Below are positions 7,971-16,749 of a stretch of DNA of 64,000 nucleotides, piece after piece. How positions within the stretch are numbered: position 1 is the stretch's first letter; every line of letters begins with the position of its first letter. The notes beneath the pieces are model-generated. The model was not told the DNA's origin and ran no database searches. It was given only the letters and a program-made list of their open reading frames with translations. A program made the position numbers and the translations under genes. Source of the DNA: Ralstonia sp. TCR112 (GTDB lineage Bacteria; Pseudomonadota; Gammaproteobacteria; Burkholderiales; Burkholderiaceae); NCBI RefSeq assembly GCF_007997035.1, contig NZ_VOSS01000096.1:30496-94495 (forward strand). Reading direction: 5' to 3'.

Positions 7971-10424
7971 TCAGGTAGTGGCGCCGTCCGTCGGGTGCAA
8001 CGATTGGAGTTCCGCCAGAAGCGTATGAGCGTCTGCCGTGATGCCCCCGGAGGGCTGCGAAAGGTGCCGCTCCAATTCGCTTGCCACTTGGCGCGTTCGC
8101 AGGTCGTCCACAACAGCAGCTGCACCGACAATTCGATGCGCCGCTCGACGTGCCTGCTCGATATTCCGATCTGCGACGCCCTGGGTGAGCATCTCGAGAT
8201 CGGCCTTCATCGTCTGCCGATAGATTGCATGCACGTCCCTCGCAGGCTGCAGATGATCTTCTGCAGGCTCTGCGTTGGAAGTCGAATCGCCATGGCCGCA
8301 CCAGAGTTCGAGCAGTTCCCGTAATGCGGCAAGGCGCAGCGGCTTGCTCAGAACGCCGTCCATGCCGCTGTCGAAGCACCGTGTGCGATGAGCATCGTCA
8401 GCCGCGGCGGAGATCGCCACAATGGGCGTGCGTTCGCTCCCGCGCCGGTGTTCGATCTCGCGCATGCGCTGCGCGACGGTATAGCCGTCGATGCCCGGCA
8501 AGTTGCAGTCGAGCAGCACCATGTCAAACGCTGTCGACGCGAATTGTTCGAGCGCCGCCTCGCCGGTGCCTGCGACGGTTGATCGGCAAGCCAGCGCATC
8601 AAGTTGATGCTGGATCGCGTGTTGCACGGCCTCGTGATCATCGACGATCAGGACTAGCGGTCCATCGTTCGATCCCGACAACAGCGGTTTGATGGGCGGA
8701 GCCGGCGATGCCGCTTGCGCGCCAAGCGACGAATCCACGGGGGCCTGCTGTGATACCGACTCCGCGCCAGGTTCGCGCACCGGCAACATGACGGTGAACA
8801 CCGTGCCGATCTCGGGCCTGCTGCTGACCGTGATCACGCCTTTCATCAGGTCGACCAACTCGCGGCAGATCGACAGGCCCAGCCCGCTGCCGCTGGCACC
8901 GCGGTTGCCTGGGCTTTCCACTCGCGCGTAGGGCTCGAAGATATGCCGTTGGCGGTCCGGGGGGATGCCCATGCCGGTGTCCCGGATTTCAAGCACAAGC
9001 GTGCCAGTCCCCCGGCGCTTTCCGGGCAGGTAGTCGACGCGCAGAACCACCTTGCCGGCCTCGGTGAACTTGATCGCATTCACCAACAGGTTCAGAACGA
9101 TCTGCCGCACGCGCATGGGGTCGATTTCCACGCTGAAATCTGGCGCGCACGCTAGATCGAGGAACAACGCCAGCTTCTTCTCCTCCGAGCGCCAACGCAC
9201 CATGTCGAGCGTCTGCTCGGCCCATGGCCCGATCTCGGTTCGCTGCAGCGCGAGCGTCACGCTGCGCGATTCGAGGCGCGAGTATTCGAGAACATCGTCG
9301 AGCAGCGCGAGGAGTGTTTCCGATGCCGAGACCGCTGCATTCGCGCGGCTCGCCTGTTCGCCGGTCAGCTGCGAGCGCTGGAGCAGCTCCAGCGACGCAA
9401 GGATGGTGTGCATCGGCGTGCGGATTTCGTGGCTGATGAAGGCGAGGAACATCGCCTTGTCGCGCTCACTACGTACGGCCGCAACGCGCGCGCGCCACAG
9501 CACGTACGCCAGGATCGCGAAGGCCAGCACAACACCACCAACCAGCGCAACCTGCCACCATCGGTAATGGAGGATCGACGAAAGCGACGGTGCGCCGTAG
9601 TCGGTGGTTTCCTGCCATCGGTGCCGGATGGCATCGGCCTCTGAGGCCGGAATGGCGGTGAGCGACTTGTCGAGAATCGACGCGAGCACGGTGTTGTCCT
9701 CGCGCGTGACCATCGTCAGCGCATACGGACGATCCCAGATGCTGCCTGAGAGAAAAAGCCGGCCCTTGAACTGGCGATTCAATTGCGGAAGGAGAGACGC
9801 GTCGGTCCCGAGGGCGGCGTCCGCCTCTTCGTTTGCGACGGCCTCCAGCGCATCGGACTCATCCTGAAACGTCAGCAACGTAACGGGTACATCGCTGTGG
9901 CGAATGGCAAGTTCGAGCCCGCCACCGCCTTTGATTGCAACCCGCTTCCCGGCCAGTTGCGGGAAGCCGGCAAACAGGTTTTCCCGCTCGGCCGTGACGA
10001 TTGCGATTGTGCCGACGTAGTACGGCGTACTTGCAGTGAACCCGTCTCGTTGGGGTGCCGCGTCGTAGTTCTTGCCCCAGTCCGGCAACATGTCGATGCT
10101 GCCCGATTTCAACGCTGCGACGGAGCCTTTCCAGCACGCGCCGTCGACATATTCGAAGCGCAACCCGCTCAACTCCGCAACCGCCTCGAGAAACGACGGA
10201 ACGATGCCAACCACCTTGCCGCCTTCGACAAACTCGAACGGACGCCAGTGCGCGTTGACACAGGTACGCACCACCGGATGCGCCGCAATCCACGCATGTT
10301 CTTCCGGCGTGAATAGCGAGGTCGCTACCGCGTGGCTGCCCGCGGACGTCAAGCCAAGCCAACCGCCCAGGATCAGCGCGCGCACCATCGCCGCTACATT
10401 ATTCACAGCATCCCCAGTCGCCAT
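7971..10424 (-). CDS. BvgS-like hybrid sensor histidine kinase
   Basis: 817 residues from ATG 10424; a GTG at 10406 preceded by GGGGA may be the true start and would begin a shorter signal peptide. Order: signal; one periplasmic solute-binding domain (family 3, about 40-275); membrane segment about 290-310; HisKA with phospho-acceptor His332 in 'FISHEIRTP'; HATPase with N ('LVNAIKF'), 'DTGMGIP' and 'GSGLGLS' boxes; receiver with Asp639 ('LLDCNLPG') and Lys in 'LSKPL'; Hpt domain with His763 ('AHRIVG'). This is a full phosphorelay in one protein but no response regulator lies nearby. It sits upstream of the pilus operon on the same strand, so a role in pilus control is possible but unproven. 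BvgS usually has two binding domains; only one is seen. Confidence 0.9.
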   Translation of the reverse strand: MATGDAVNNVAAMVRALILGGWLGLTSAGSHAVATSLFTPEEHAWIAAHPVVRTCVNAHWRPFEFVEGGKVVGIVPSFLEAVAELSGLRFEYVDGACWKGSVAALKSGSIDMLPDWGKNYDAAPQRDGFTASTPYYVGTIAIVTAERENLFAGFPQLAGKRVAIKGGGGLELAIRHSDVPVTLLTFQDESDALEAVANEEADAALGTDASLLPQLNRQFKGRLFLSGSIWDRPYALTMVTREDNTVLASILDKSLTAIPASEADAIRHRWQETTDYGAPSLSSILHYRWWQVALVGGVVLAFAILAYVLWRARVAAVRSERDKAMFLAFISHEIRTPMHTILASLELLQRSQLTGEQASRANAAVSASETLLALLDDVLEYSRLESRSVTLALQRTEIGPWAEQTLDMVRWRSEEKKLALFLDLACAPDFSVEIDPMRVRQIVLNLLVNAIKFTEAGKVVLRVDYLPGKRRGTGTLVLEIRDTGMGIPPDRQRHIFEPYARVESPGNRGASGSGLGLSICRELVDLMKGVITVSSRPEIGTVFTVMLPVREPGAESVSQQAPVDSSLGAQAASPAPPIKPLLSGSNDGPLVLIVDDHEAVQHAIQHQLDALACRSTVAGTGEAALEQFASTAFDMVLLDCNLPGIDGYTVAQRMREIEHRRGSERTPIVAISAAADDAHRTRCFDSGMDGVLSKPLRLAALRELLELWCGHGDSTSNAEPAEDHLQPARDVHAIYRQTMKADLEMLTQGVADRNIEQARRAAHRIVGAAAVVDDLRTRQVASELERHLSQPSGGITADAHTLLAELQSLHPTDGATT

Positions 10425-10612
10425 ATCGGAATCGATTGCATCAGCGCGTCGCGTTTGCGACGTTGCCGAGCTGCCATTCCACAAGCTTAATTCAGTCCCG
10501 AGCCAGATGGCCGGAAACTGCCCTCAGGCCGTGTAGAAGGGTCAGCGAACGCACGGATGCGATTCGACCGGGACGGTGCTGTCGCTCGTCGCCCGAGGAA
10601 GAGCGCGGACGC

Positions 10613-13072
10613 TCAAGACCGACACGCGCGACGCCGCGCCAGGGCTACTGCAGCGGCGGCCAGCGCGAGCCCGACGATCGGGTCCACCGCACCGGCACCT
10701 CCCTCCCCTGCGCTGCCTGGGGCACCGCCCGCCGCCGCATCGCCTTCCGGATTCGTGCCGCCACCTGCGGCTTGCGTAGTGAGCGCGAGGTCGACCAGCA
10801 CCGGATCGTGGTCCGACGAGCGGTACGCGTCCGGCGCGTAGAACGTCTGCTGCTGCTCGGCGCTCTTGTAGGCGAACGAATATTCCAGCGCAATCGGCTC
10901 ATCGGCGTTGATGTGCCATTCGTGCACGGCGCGCACACGCTCGGCAAGGCCCGCCGTGGCCAGCGCATGGTCGATATACCCGGCTTCGCCGCCATAGACG
11001 TAGCTGTACGCATCTTTGCCGACAAACTTCGCCACCATGTCGGCGTAGCCCTTGTCGGCGAACACCAGGATGGGGTCCTCCTTGGCATAGCTATTGAGGT
11101 CGCCGATCAGGAGCTTGCCGACATCCGCCACGCCAGTCGGCGAGGTCGCCAACCAATCGGCGATCAAGCCTGCAGCGCGGACGCGGGTGGGGTTCCAGCA
11201 GCTTTGGCCATCGCGCTGGTCGGCATCTTTGCCGGTCGCGCCGGAGCAGCCCTTCGACTTCAGATGATTGACGACCACCGTGAAGTTCTGCGTGCCGCCG
11301 ATGCGCCGGAAGCTGCGCGCCAGCGGCTGGCGGTTCTTGTCGTCGATGGCCAGGGTGGCCGGCACGCCAACCGGTTCCACGGTGCGGCTGTTGTAGAGGA
11401 TCGCCACCGTGATCGCATCGCTGCCGAGCTTCGGCACGCCCGGATCGACGTAGCGCCAGTCGGCACCAAGCTGGCTCGTCAGCCGGCGGATGGCGCTGAG
11501 GCTGCCGTAGCCGTCGTTCTCGATTTCCATCAGGCCGACCACGTCAGCGTCGATGGCGCGGATGGCGGCGACGATCTTGGCCTCCTGGCGTTCGAACTCC
11601 GCCGGTGTCTTGGCCCCTCGATTAGCCGGATCATCGAAGCCGGCGCCTTTGCCGTCACCGTTGAAGTAGTTCAGCACGTTGAACGACGCCACGCGCACAT
11701 CGGCCTGGGCGTGGCGAGCCGGTGCGCCAGCACGCGGGTTCGGGGCGGCATTGAAAGCCGGTGCAGCCGCGCCCGGCACGGGCTGCAGGCGCCAGGCGTT
11801 GTAGCGCATTTCCAGCGCGCCCTGCACGCCGCTCACCGTATAGCCGGCGCGCACGGGGTTCGCGGCCGACAAGCCCGGCGCCGGATAGCGAACGGTGCCA
11901 GGATTCTGCTGATTGGAGCCGTCGTCGAGCACGATGCGGTTCAGCGCATTGGCCGCCGCCTGCGCTGCCGCCCCATTCCCGGGAGGCGCCACGTTTGTGG
12001 GCAGCGGCAGGCGCCCGTTGCTGAGCAGGACGCTGCCATAGCGCCCCAGCTCGTACGTTTCGCTCACCGTCAGCGTTTGCGGCAGGCGCACGAGCATCCC
12101 TTCATATGCCGACAGCGCCTTGGCATCCGCCACGGGCAACGTCACATCGACGGGCGTCACGCTGTGGCCGCTGGCGCAGCTTGCGATGCCATTCGTGGCC
12201 AGCGTCAGTTGCGTTTGGCCGTACTTTTCCTCGACCTGGCCGACGAGGTGGACGAGGTCGCCAGCGCGGGCGCTAACGCCGGGCGCATAGACGAACAGCC
12301 CTTCCGACACGCCGGGCAACCTGCGGCGCTGTGCGTCCGGTTGTTGCACGAAGAAGCCGTTGAAACCGTTGGTGCCGCTGTAGTCGGCGGTCACGACCGC
12401 TTCGATCTCGACGTTCTGACCGGCCAGCGGCGAAGTCGCGCCCGCGCCCTGCACATCCGCAAGGTGTGTTGCCGGCGCGCCGCACACGGCAACGACCGGC
12501 GATGGCGGCGTGACCGTGCCCTGCCCGTTGTACAGGCCAAGATCGGAAAAGTCGTCGATGTTGAACGCGTCCCATTGGACGGATGGATCGAAGGCCGCCG
12601 TGATGTTCGTGTCGCCCGTCTTCACCGTGCCTTTGCGGCGCAGCGTGTGGTCCTTCGTACCAGCGCTGGCTGTGCCCCAAAAGCCGGACGGCGGCTGATA
12701 GCCGACTTGGCCGATGCGATCGACAACGACGCCGGAGCGTGTCAGCGTGAGCGCGTCGTCGCCGTTGAACGAGAACGCCGTGGTCTGGTTGACGCGCGTG
12801 CCGAGCGCGCTTGCCAGCGTGCTGTGGGCCATCACGTGAACGGCCCCGGGCGCCAGCTTGCCCGAGAGCGAAAACGAAGCGGTGGGCGTGCTGGCGCCAT
12901 TGTTGTACTGCTCGATCTTGTAGACCGACAGATCGGCCTCGGTGCCGTCCGGGTTGTAGATTTCGATGGCTTTGTTGTTCGAACTGCCTTCGACGTACTC
13001 GCTGATAAGAAGCTCGGCACGAGCAGGCAACGCCGCGAACAGCACGACGGGAAGGAGGAAATGCAGGCGCAT
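10613..13072 (-). CDS. ExeM/NucH-type extracellular endonuclease
   Basis: 819 residues from ATG 13072, chosen because it begins a signal peptide (MRLHFLLPVVLFAALPARA); the frame to 13252 adds only an unlikely leader. No clear ribosome site is visible. Domains: lamin-tail-like domain ('LLISEYVEGSSNNKAIEIYN', about 21-160), an OB-like segment (about 190-440), and an endonuclease/exonuclease/phosphatase domain (about 475-760) with 'VASFNVLNYF', 'GLMEIENDGYG', 'VNHLKSKG', 'IGDLNSY' and 'SSDHDPVLVDL' catalytic blocks. The last about 45 residues are Gly/Ala-rich, then a hydrophobic stretch and RRR, like a GlyGly-CTERM signal. Family members are secreted or surface DNases used in phosphate scavenging or biofilm DNA turnover. 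Confidence 0.88.
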   Translation of the reverse strand: MRLHFLLPVVLFAALPARAELLISEYVEGSSNNKAIEIYNPDGTEADLSVYKIEQYNNGASTPTASFSLSGKLAPGAVHVMAHSTLASALGTRVNQTTAFSFNGDDALTLTRSGVVVDRIGQVGYQPPSGFWGTASAGTKDHTLRRKGTVKTGDTNITAAFDPSVQWDAFNIDDFSDLGLYNGQGTVTPPSPVVAVCGAPATHLADVQGAGATSPLAGQNVEIEAVVTADYSGTNGFNGFFVQQPDAQRRRLPGVSEGLFVYAPGVSARAGDLVHLVGQVEEKYGQTQLTLATNGIASCASGHSVTPVDVTLPVADAKALSAYEGMLVRLPQTLTVSETYELGRYGSVLLSNGRLPLPTNVAPPGNGAAAQAAANALNRIVLDDGSNQQNPGTVRYPAPGLSAANPVRAGYTVSGVQGALEMRYNAWRLQPVPGAAAPAFNAAPNPRAGAPARHAQADVRVASFNVLNYFNGDGKGAGFDDPANRGAKTPAEFERQEAKIVAAIRAIDADVVGLMEIENDGYGSLSAIRRLTSQLGADWRYVDPGVPKLGSDAITVAILYNSRTVEPVGVPATLAIDDKNRQPLARSFRRIGGTQNFTVVVNHLKSKGCSGATGKDADQRDGQSCWNPTRVRAAGLIADWLATSPTGVADVGKLLIGDLNSYAKEDPILVFADKGYADMVAKFVGKDAYSYVYGGEAGYIDHALATAGLAERVRAVHEWHINADEPIALEYSFAYKSAEQQQTFYAPDAYRSSDHDPVLVDLALTTQAAGGGTNPEGDAAAGGAPGSAGEGGAGAVDPIVGLALAAAAVALARRRACRS

Positions 13073-13210
13073 GGGGATCAGGGGATGGGGGGAGAAATGG
13101 TTTCGGCATACCTTCAACAACGCCGATGACGCACGCATGGCGCGCCGTCGCCGGTCGTTCAGCATTCTGTAAGCCGAGCCATCCAGGCAGCCCGCCCTCA
13201 CCAAAAAATG

Positions 13211-13245
13211 AAAAACCCGCGACGCTTTCGCAGTCGCGGGTTTTT
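13211..13245 (-). terminator. Terminator after the RcnB-like gene
   Basis: Stem of AAAAACCCGCGAC (13211-13223) with GTCGCGGGTTTTT (13233-13245). The tract of T on the minus-strand copy follows directly, fitting termination of the gene at 13264-13599. Confidence 0.85.
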
Positions 13246-13263
13246 TATGCAACGGATCGCTTA

Positions 13264-13599
13264 TCAGCCGCCGATCGTCACATTGAAGACAAGGCCATCG
13301 GGCCTCACGAGGTAGTAGCCGCCATCTACACCGACCCAGTGGTAACCGCGCGGCGGGGGTGAAAGACGATGCTCGCGCCAGTCGTCAATGATGTATTGGC
13401 GATCACGGTATTCGGGTGGAATGCGCTCACCGCGGTGCCACCGGTGAGCCATCTCGCGATCGGCTCGACGGTCCATATCGACACGTTCTTCGTGGCGGTC
13501 GCGGTCCCAGCGGTGGTCGCGCTCTTGCGCATGGCTGGCCAGCGGTGCAAGCGCAGAGACGGCCAGCATCAACGACATCAGTAACTTGGTCTTTTGCAT
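13264..13599 (-). CDS. RcnB-family periplasmic protein
   Basis: 111 residues from ATG 13599, preceded by AAGGAG and starting a signal peptide ending 'SHAQ' at about residue 25. The mature part is rich in Arg, Asp and His ('RDHRWDRDRHEERVDMDRR'), followed by 'GERIPPEYR', 'YIIDDWREHRL' and 'PPRGYHWVGVDGGYYLV', the pattern of RcnB proteins. In E. coli RcnB affects nickel/cobalt homeostasis; in this group many copies have no known role, and no metal exporter is adjacent. Confidence 0.8.
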   Translation of the reverse strand: MQKTKLLMSLMLAVSALAPLASHAQERDHRWDRDRHEERVDMDRRADREMAHRWHRGERIPPEYRDRQYIIDDWREHRLSPPPRGYHWVGVDGGYYLVRPDGLVFNVTIGG

Positions 13600-13848
13600 G
13601 GATTGGCTCCTTGAAGCGTCCGGACATGCCGGACCTTGTTTCCACTCTATGCCGCCCCTCCGCTCCAGGCTGTGACGAAGCACGTTAAGGATGTAACAGT
13701 GGATTTTCGAGTGCCGCGTGCGCCGCCTGAGCCGTCAGTGGACCAATACAGAATTGCCAGTTTTTGTGATTTTCTGTACCTGTCGGGCCATCGACACCGG
13801 GTGCTAGCCTGCAAGCTCCTCACCTTTGCCGCCGATTGCACATCTGCC

Positions 13849-14481
13849 ATGCCCACCCTCACCAATCTGCTGACCTTTGCCTTGGTTGCGCTCGGCATGG
13901 TGCTGACGCCAGGCCCGAATATGATCTACCTGATCTCGCGCTCGATCTGCCAAGGGCGCAACGCGGGGCTGGTGTCGCTGGCGGGCATCGCCACAGGCTT
14001 TGTCTTCTACATGCTGTGCGCCGCATTCGGCATCACCGCCTTGCTGATGGCCGTGCCGTTTGCCTACGATGCGCTGCGCTTTGGCGGGGCCATCTATCTG
14101 CTGTACCTCGCCTGGCAGGCAGTGCGGCCGGGCGGCCGGGCGCCGTTCCAGGTGCGCGAACTGCCGATGGACAGCCCGCGCAAGCTCTACACGATGGGCT
14201 TGCTGACCAGCCTGCTCAACCCGAAGGTGGCGGTGCTGTATCTGTCGCTGTTGCCGCAGTTCATCGAGCCGGCGCACGGCAGCGTGCTGGTGCAGTCGGT
14301 CTGCCTGGGGGTCACGCAAATCTGCGTGAGCGTGACGGTCAATTCGATGATCGCGGCGACGGCGGGCAGCATCGCCGCGTTTCTCTCGCGCAAGCCGAGC
14401 TGGCTGTCGGTCCAGCGCTACCTGATGGGCACCGTGCTGACCAGCCTGGCGCTGCGCATGGCGATGGAAGCGCGCAAGTAG
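13849..14481 (+). CDS. LysE/RhtB-family amino-acid exporter
   Basis: 210 residues with about six membrane helices. The chosen ATG starts 'MPTLTNLLTFALVALGMVL' and the family signature 'TPGPNMIYLISRS' follows. The longer frame to 13636 adds non-hydrophobic sequence. Family members export homoserine, threonine, lysine or other amino acids; substrate cannot be set. Monocistronic, closed by the hairpin at 14518. Confidence 0.9.
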   Translation: MPTLTNLLTFALVALGMVLTPGPNMIYLISRSICQGRNAGLVSLAGIATGFVFYMLCAAFGITALLMAVPFAYDALRFGGAIYLLYLAWQAVRPGGRAPFQVRELPMDSPRKLYTMGLLTSLLNPKVAVLYLSLLPQFIEPAHGSVLVQSVCLGVTQICVSVTVNSMIAATAGSIAAFLSRKPSWLSVQRYLMGTVLTSLALRMAMEARK

Positions 14482-14517
14482 CCACACATAGTCGATAAAA
14501 ATATCTGCCGCCAGATG

Positions 14518-14556
14518 AAAACGGGGCGATCCAGCCAAACCGGATCGCCCCGTTTT
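14518..14556. terminator. Bidirectional terminator, LysE exporter / TusA
   Basis: A 15-bp stem (14518-14532 with 14542-14556) has A-rich 5' and T-rich 3' flanks, so it can end transcription from both the LysE gene and the convergent TusA gene. Confidence 0.9.
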
Positions 14557-14574
14557 TTTGAACGCGCTGCCAGA

Positions 14575-14802
14575 TCAGCGACGGCGCATATAGAACGTGA
14601 ACACCTTGTCCTGCTCGCTGTGCTCCAGCAGCTCATTGCCGGTCTGCTTGGCGAATGCCTGAAAGTCCCGCGTAGCGCCGGGGTCGGTGGCAAGAATCTT
14701 GAGCACATCGCCGCTTTGCATGTCGGCAAGCGCCTTCTTCGTGCGCAGGATGGGCAGCGGGCAATTCAGGCCGCGCGCGTCGATTTCCTTTTGAAACTCC
14801 AT
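14575..14802 (-). CDS. TusA/SirA-type sulfur carrier protein
   Basis: 75 residues, the usual TusA length. The family motif 'DARGLNCPLPILRTKKAL' holds the single sulfur-carrying Cys at about residue 13. The start at 14802 has a GAGGAAG ribosome site; an in-frame ATG at 14853 would add 17 residues and overlap the NUDIX stop, with weaker signals. TusA relays sulfur from cysteine desulfurase for tRNA thiolation and other uses. Last gene of a close minus-strand row starting at the class II aldolase. Confidence 0.88.
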   Translation of the reverse strand: MEFQKEIDARGLNCPLPILRTKKALADMQSGDVLKILATDPGATRDFQAFAKQTGNELLEHSEQDKVFTFYMRRR

Positions 14803-14849
14803 GTCTTCCTCAGTGGTACGGGCAAGCGGCGCAGTACCGCTCGCATCAG

Positions 14850-15431
14850 TCATTCCGGGATTGTAACGAGCCGCGTGGGTTGCCACTGGCGCGGCGGCGG
14901 CTCGGCTGGTTCGCCGGTACGGATGTCGATGTAATTGACCGGCAGGCCGCGCGCGGTCAGGAAATCGGCGACGGCATAGCCGGTGCCGGCCGTCCACGGA
15001 CGGACTTTCTCAAACGGCTTCAAGCGGTATTCGACCAACTCTTCCGACAACGCGATCTCGCCATCGGCCACCACGTGGTACGCGATGATCAGTTCGTTCT
15101 TGCGGATGAACTCATACACGCCGATCAGCGAGATCGATTGTGCGTCGAGGTTCGTCTCTTCCTTCAGCTCGCGCGCGATGCCCTCTTCGGGCGTCTCGTC
15201 GCGTTCGAGAAAGCCCGTGACGAGCGCGAACATGCCCTCGGGCCACAATGCGTTGCGCGCCAGGAACATCTGCCCGCGATATTCGACAACCGCCGCCAGG
15301 ACGGGCAGCGGATTGTTCCAGTGCACGAAGCCGCAGTCCTGCGCCGGGCACGCGATGCGCAAGCGCCCGGCGTTGTGCTGCTCGACCAGCGGCGTGGCGC
15401 ATTGCGGACAGAAACGGTAGTCGAAGCTCAT
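14850..15431 (-). CDS. NUDIX hydrolase with zinc ribbon
   Basis: 193 residues from ATG 15431. An N-terminal four-Cys zinc ribbon ('FCPQCATPL' ... 'CPAQDCGFVHW') is followed by the Nudix box 'GFLERDETPEEG' plus 'ARELKEETNL', matching Gx5Ex7REUxEE. The pairing of ribbon and Nudix box resembles NADH pyrophosphatases (NudC-like) but the protein is shorter than NudC, so the substrate is open. It lies five bases after the threonine aldolase stop, so probably co-transcribed. The very long frame reaching 16361 runs antisense-like through the aldolase and is not real. Confidence 0.85.
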   Translation of the reverse strand: MSFDYRFCPQCATPLVEQHNAGRLRIACPAQDCGFVHWNNPLPVLAAVVEYRGQMFLARNALWPEGMFALVTGFLERDETPEEGIARELKEETNLDAQSISLIGVYEFIRKNELIIAYHVVADGEIALSEELVEYRLKPFEKVRPWTAGTGYAVADFLTARGLPVNYIDIRTGEPAEPPPRQWQPTRLVTIPE

Positions 15432-15436
15432 GGCAA

Positions 15437-16492
15437 TCAGATCGATTGAACGGCCTGCGCGCAGGCTGCGCGAATATCGGCGGCGAAGGCTTCCACCGTC
15501 TCGGGCTGCACGTCCCACGAGCACATCAGGCGGCAACCGCCCGCACCAATGAACGTGTAGAAGCGCCAGCCGCGCGCGCGCAGCGTCTCGATGGCGGGCA
15601 GCGGCAGCTCGGCGAACACGGCGTTCGATTCGGTCGGGAACATGATGCGCACGCCCGGCACGTCGGCAATGCGCGCGTGCAGCAGCTGCGCCATCGCGTT
15701 GCCGTGACGCGCGTTGCGCAGCCACACATCGTTCTCGAGCAGACCCAGCCACGGCGCCGAGATGAAGCGCATCTTCGATGCAAGCTGCCCGGCCTGCTTC
15801 ACGCGATAGGCGAAGTCCTCGGCCAGGCGGCGGTCGAAGAAGACCACGGCCTCGCCGACCGGCAGACCGTTCTTCGTGCCGCCAAAGCACAGCACATCCA
15901 CGCCGGCGCGCCAGGTGATCTCCGACGGATGCACGCCCAGCGACGCCACCGCATTCGCAAAACGCGCGCCGTCCATGTGCACCCGCAACTGCCGACGCTT
16001 GGCAATCGCGGCAATCGCGCGCACCTCGTCGACGGTGTAGACGGTGCCGACTTCCGTCGACTGCGTCAGCGAAACCACCTTCGGCTTCGGGTAGTGGATA
16101 TCGGAGCGCCGCGTGACGAGCGCTTCGACCGCATCCGGCGTCAGCTTGCCGTTTTCGCCTTTGGCGGTCAGCAGCTTGGAGCCGTTGGAGAAAAACTCCG
16201 GGCCGCCGCATTCGTCGGTTTCGATGTGCGCCAGCTCGTGGCAGATCACGGAGTGATACGACTGGCACAGCGACGACAGCGCCAGCGAATTGGCCGCCGT
16301 GCCGTTGAAGACAAAGAAGACTTCGCAGTCGGTCTCGAACAGGTCGCGGATGCGGTCGCACACGCGCTGCGTCCAGGAATCGTCGCCATAGGCCGGCTCA
16401 TGGCCGCTGCCGTTGGCCTCCAGGAAATACTTCAGCGACTCCGGGCAGAAGCCCGCGTAGTTGTCTGAGGCGAAATGCTGCATGGGCTGCAT
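15437..16492 (-). CDS. ltaE: Low-specificity L-threonine aldolase (PLP enzyme)
   Basis: 351 residues. Features of the beta-eliminating lyase/threonine aldolase family: 'FASDNYAGFCPES' at the N terminus, 'GTAANSLAL', 'HMDGARFANAV' (PLP-binding Asp) and 'CFGGTKNG' with the Schiff-base Lys at about residue 210. It cleaves threonine and related beta-hydroxy amino acids to glycine and an aldehyde. A second ATG three codons in (16483) could also serve; neither has a strong ribosome site. Confidence 0.88.
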   Translation of the reverse strand: MQPMQHFASDNYAGFCPESLKYFLEANGSGHEPAYGDDSWTQRVCDRIRDLFETDCEVFFVFNGTAANSLALSSLCQSYHSVICHELAHIETDECGGPEFFSNGSKLLTAKGENGKLTPDAVEALVTRRSDIHYPKPKVVSLTQSTEVGTVYTVDEVRAIAAIAKRRQLRVHMDGARFANAVASLGVHPSEITWRAGVDVLCFGGTKNGLPVGEAVVFFDRRLAEDFAYRVKQAGQLASKMRFISAPWLGLLENDVWLRNARHGNAMAQLLHARIADVPGVRIMFPTESNAVFAELPLPAIETLRARGWRFYTFIGAGGCRLMCSWDVQPETVEAFAADIRAACAQAVQSI

Positions 16493-16523
16493 GGCGGACC
16501 GGCAAATGAGAGTGGAGGACGGG

Positions 16524-16712
16524 TTACTTCTGTTCGGACCACAGCACGCCGCCGGTGGCCCAGTTTTCGCGCTTGATGTCGGTGATGATGATGTCGACGG
16601 CAGCCGGCGCGCAGCCGAGCGATTCGCACGTGACGCGCGTCACTTCTTCGACGAGCTTCCTCTTCTGCTCAACGCTGCGGCCCTCGAACATCTCGATATG
16701 GAAAGTCGGCAT
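16524..16712 (-). CDS. 4-oxalocrotonate tautomerase family protein
   Basis: 62 residues, the typical 4-OT length. Pro follows the initiator Met, giving the catalytic N-terminal proline after Met removal; 'MPTFHIEMFEGRSVEQKRKL' and the 'IIITDIKRENWATGG' core are family-typical. An AGGAG site precedes the ATG. The enzyme tautomerises 2-oxo acids; here no aromatic catabolic genes adjoin, so the real substrate is unclear. It sits 31 bases before the threonine aldolase start. Confidence 0.88.
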   Translation of the reverse strand: MPTFHIEMFEGRSVEQKRKLVEEVTRVTCESLGCAPAAVDIIITDIKRENWATGGVLWSEQK

Positions 16713-16749
16713 GGTGTCTCCTGTTTAGTGGGTCGCTTTGACAGTCGCG

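Noticed and set aside
10436..13129. Long plus-strand open frame (897 codons) opposite the nuclease gene
   Set aside because: A shadow of the GC-rich coding strand: very Arg/Ala/His-rich, no ribosome site or domain, while the minus strand encodes a clear secreted nuclease.
15432..16361. Upstream extension that would fuse a large N-terminal part to the NUDIX protein
   Set aside because: It runs through threonine aldolase in another frame; the ATG at 15431 gives a complete zinc ribbon-NUDIX protein.
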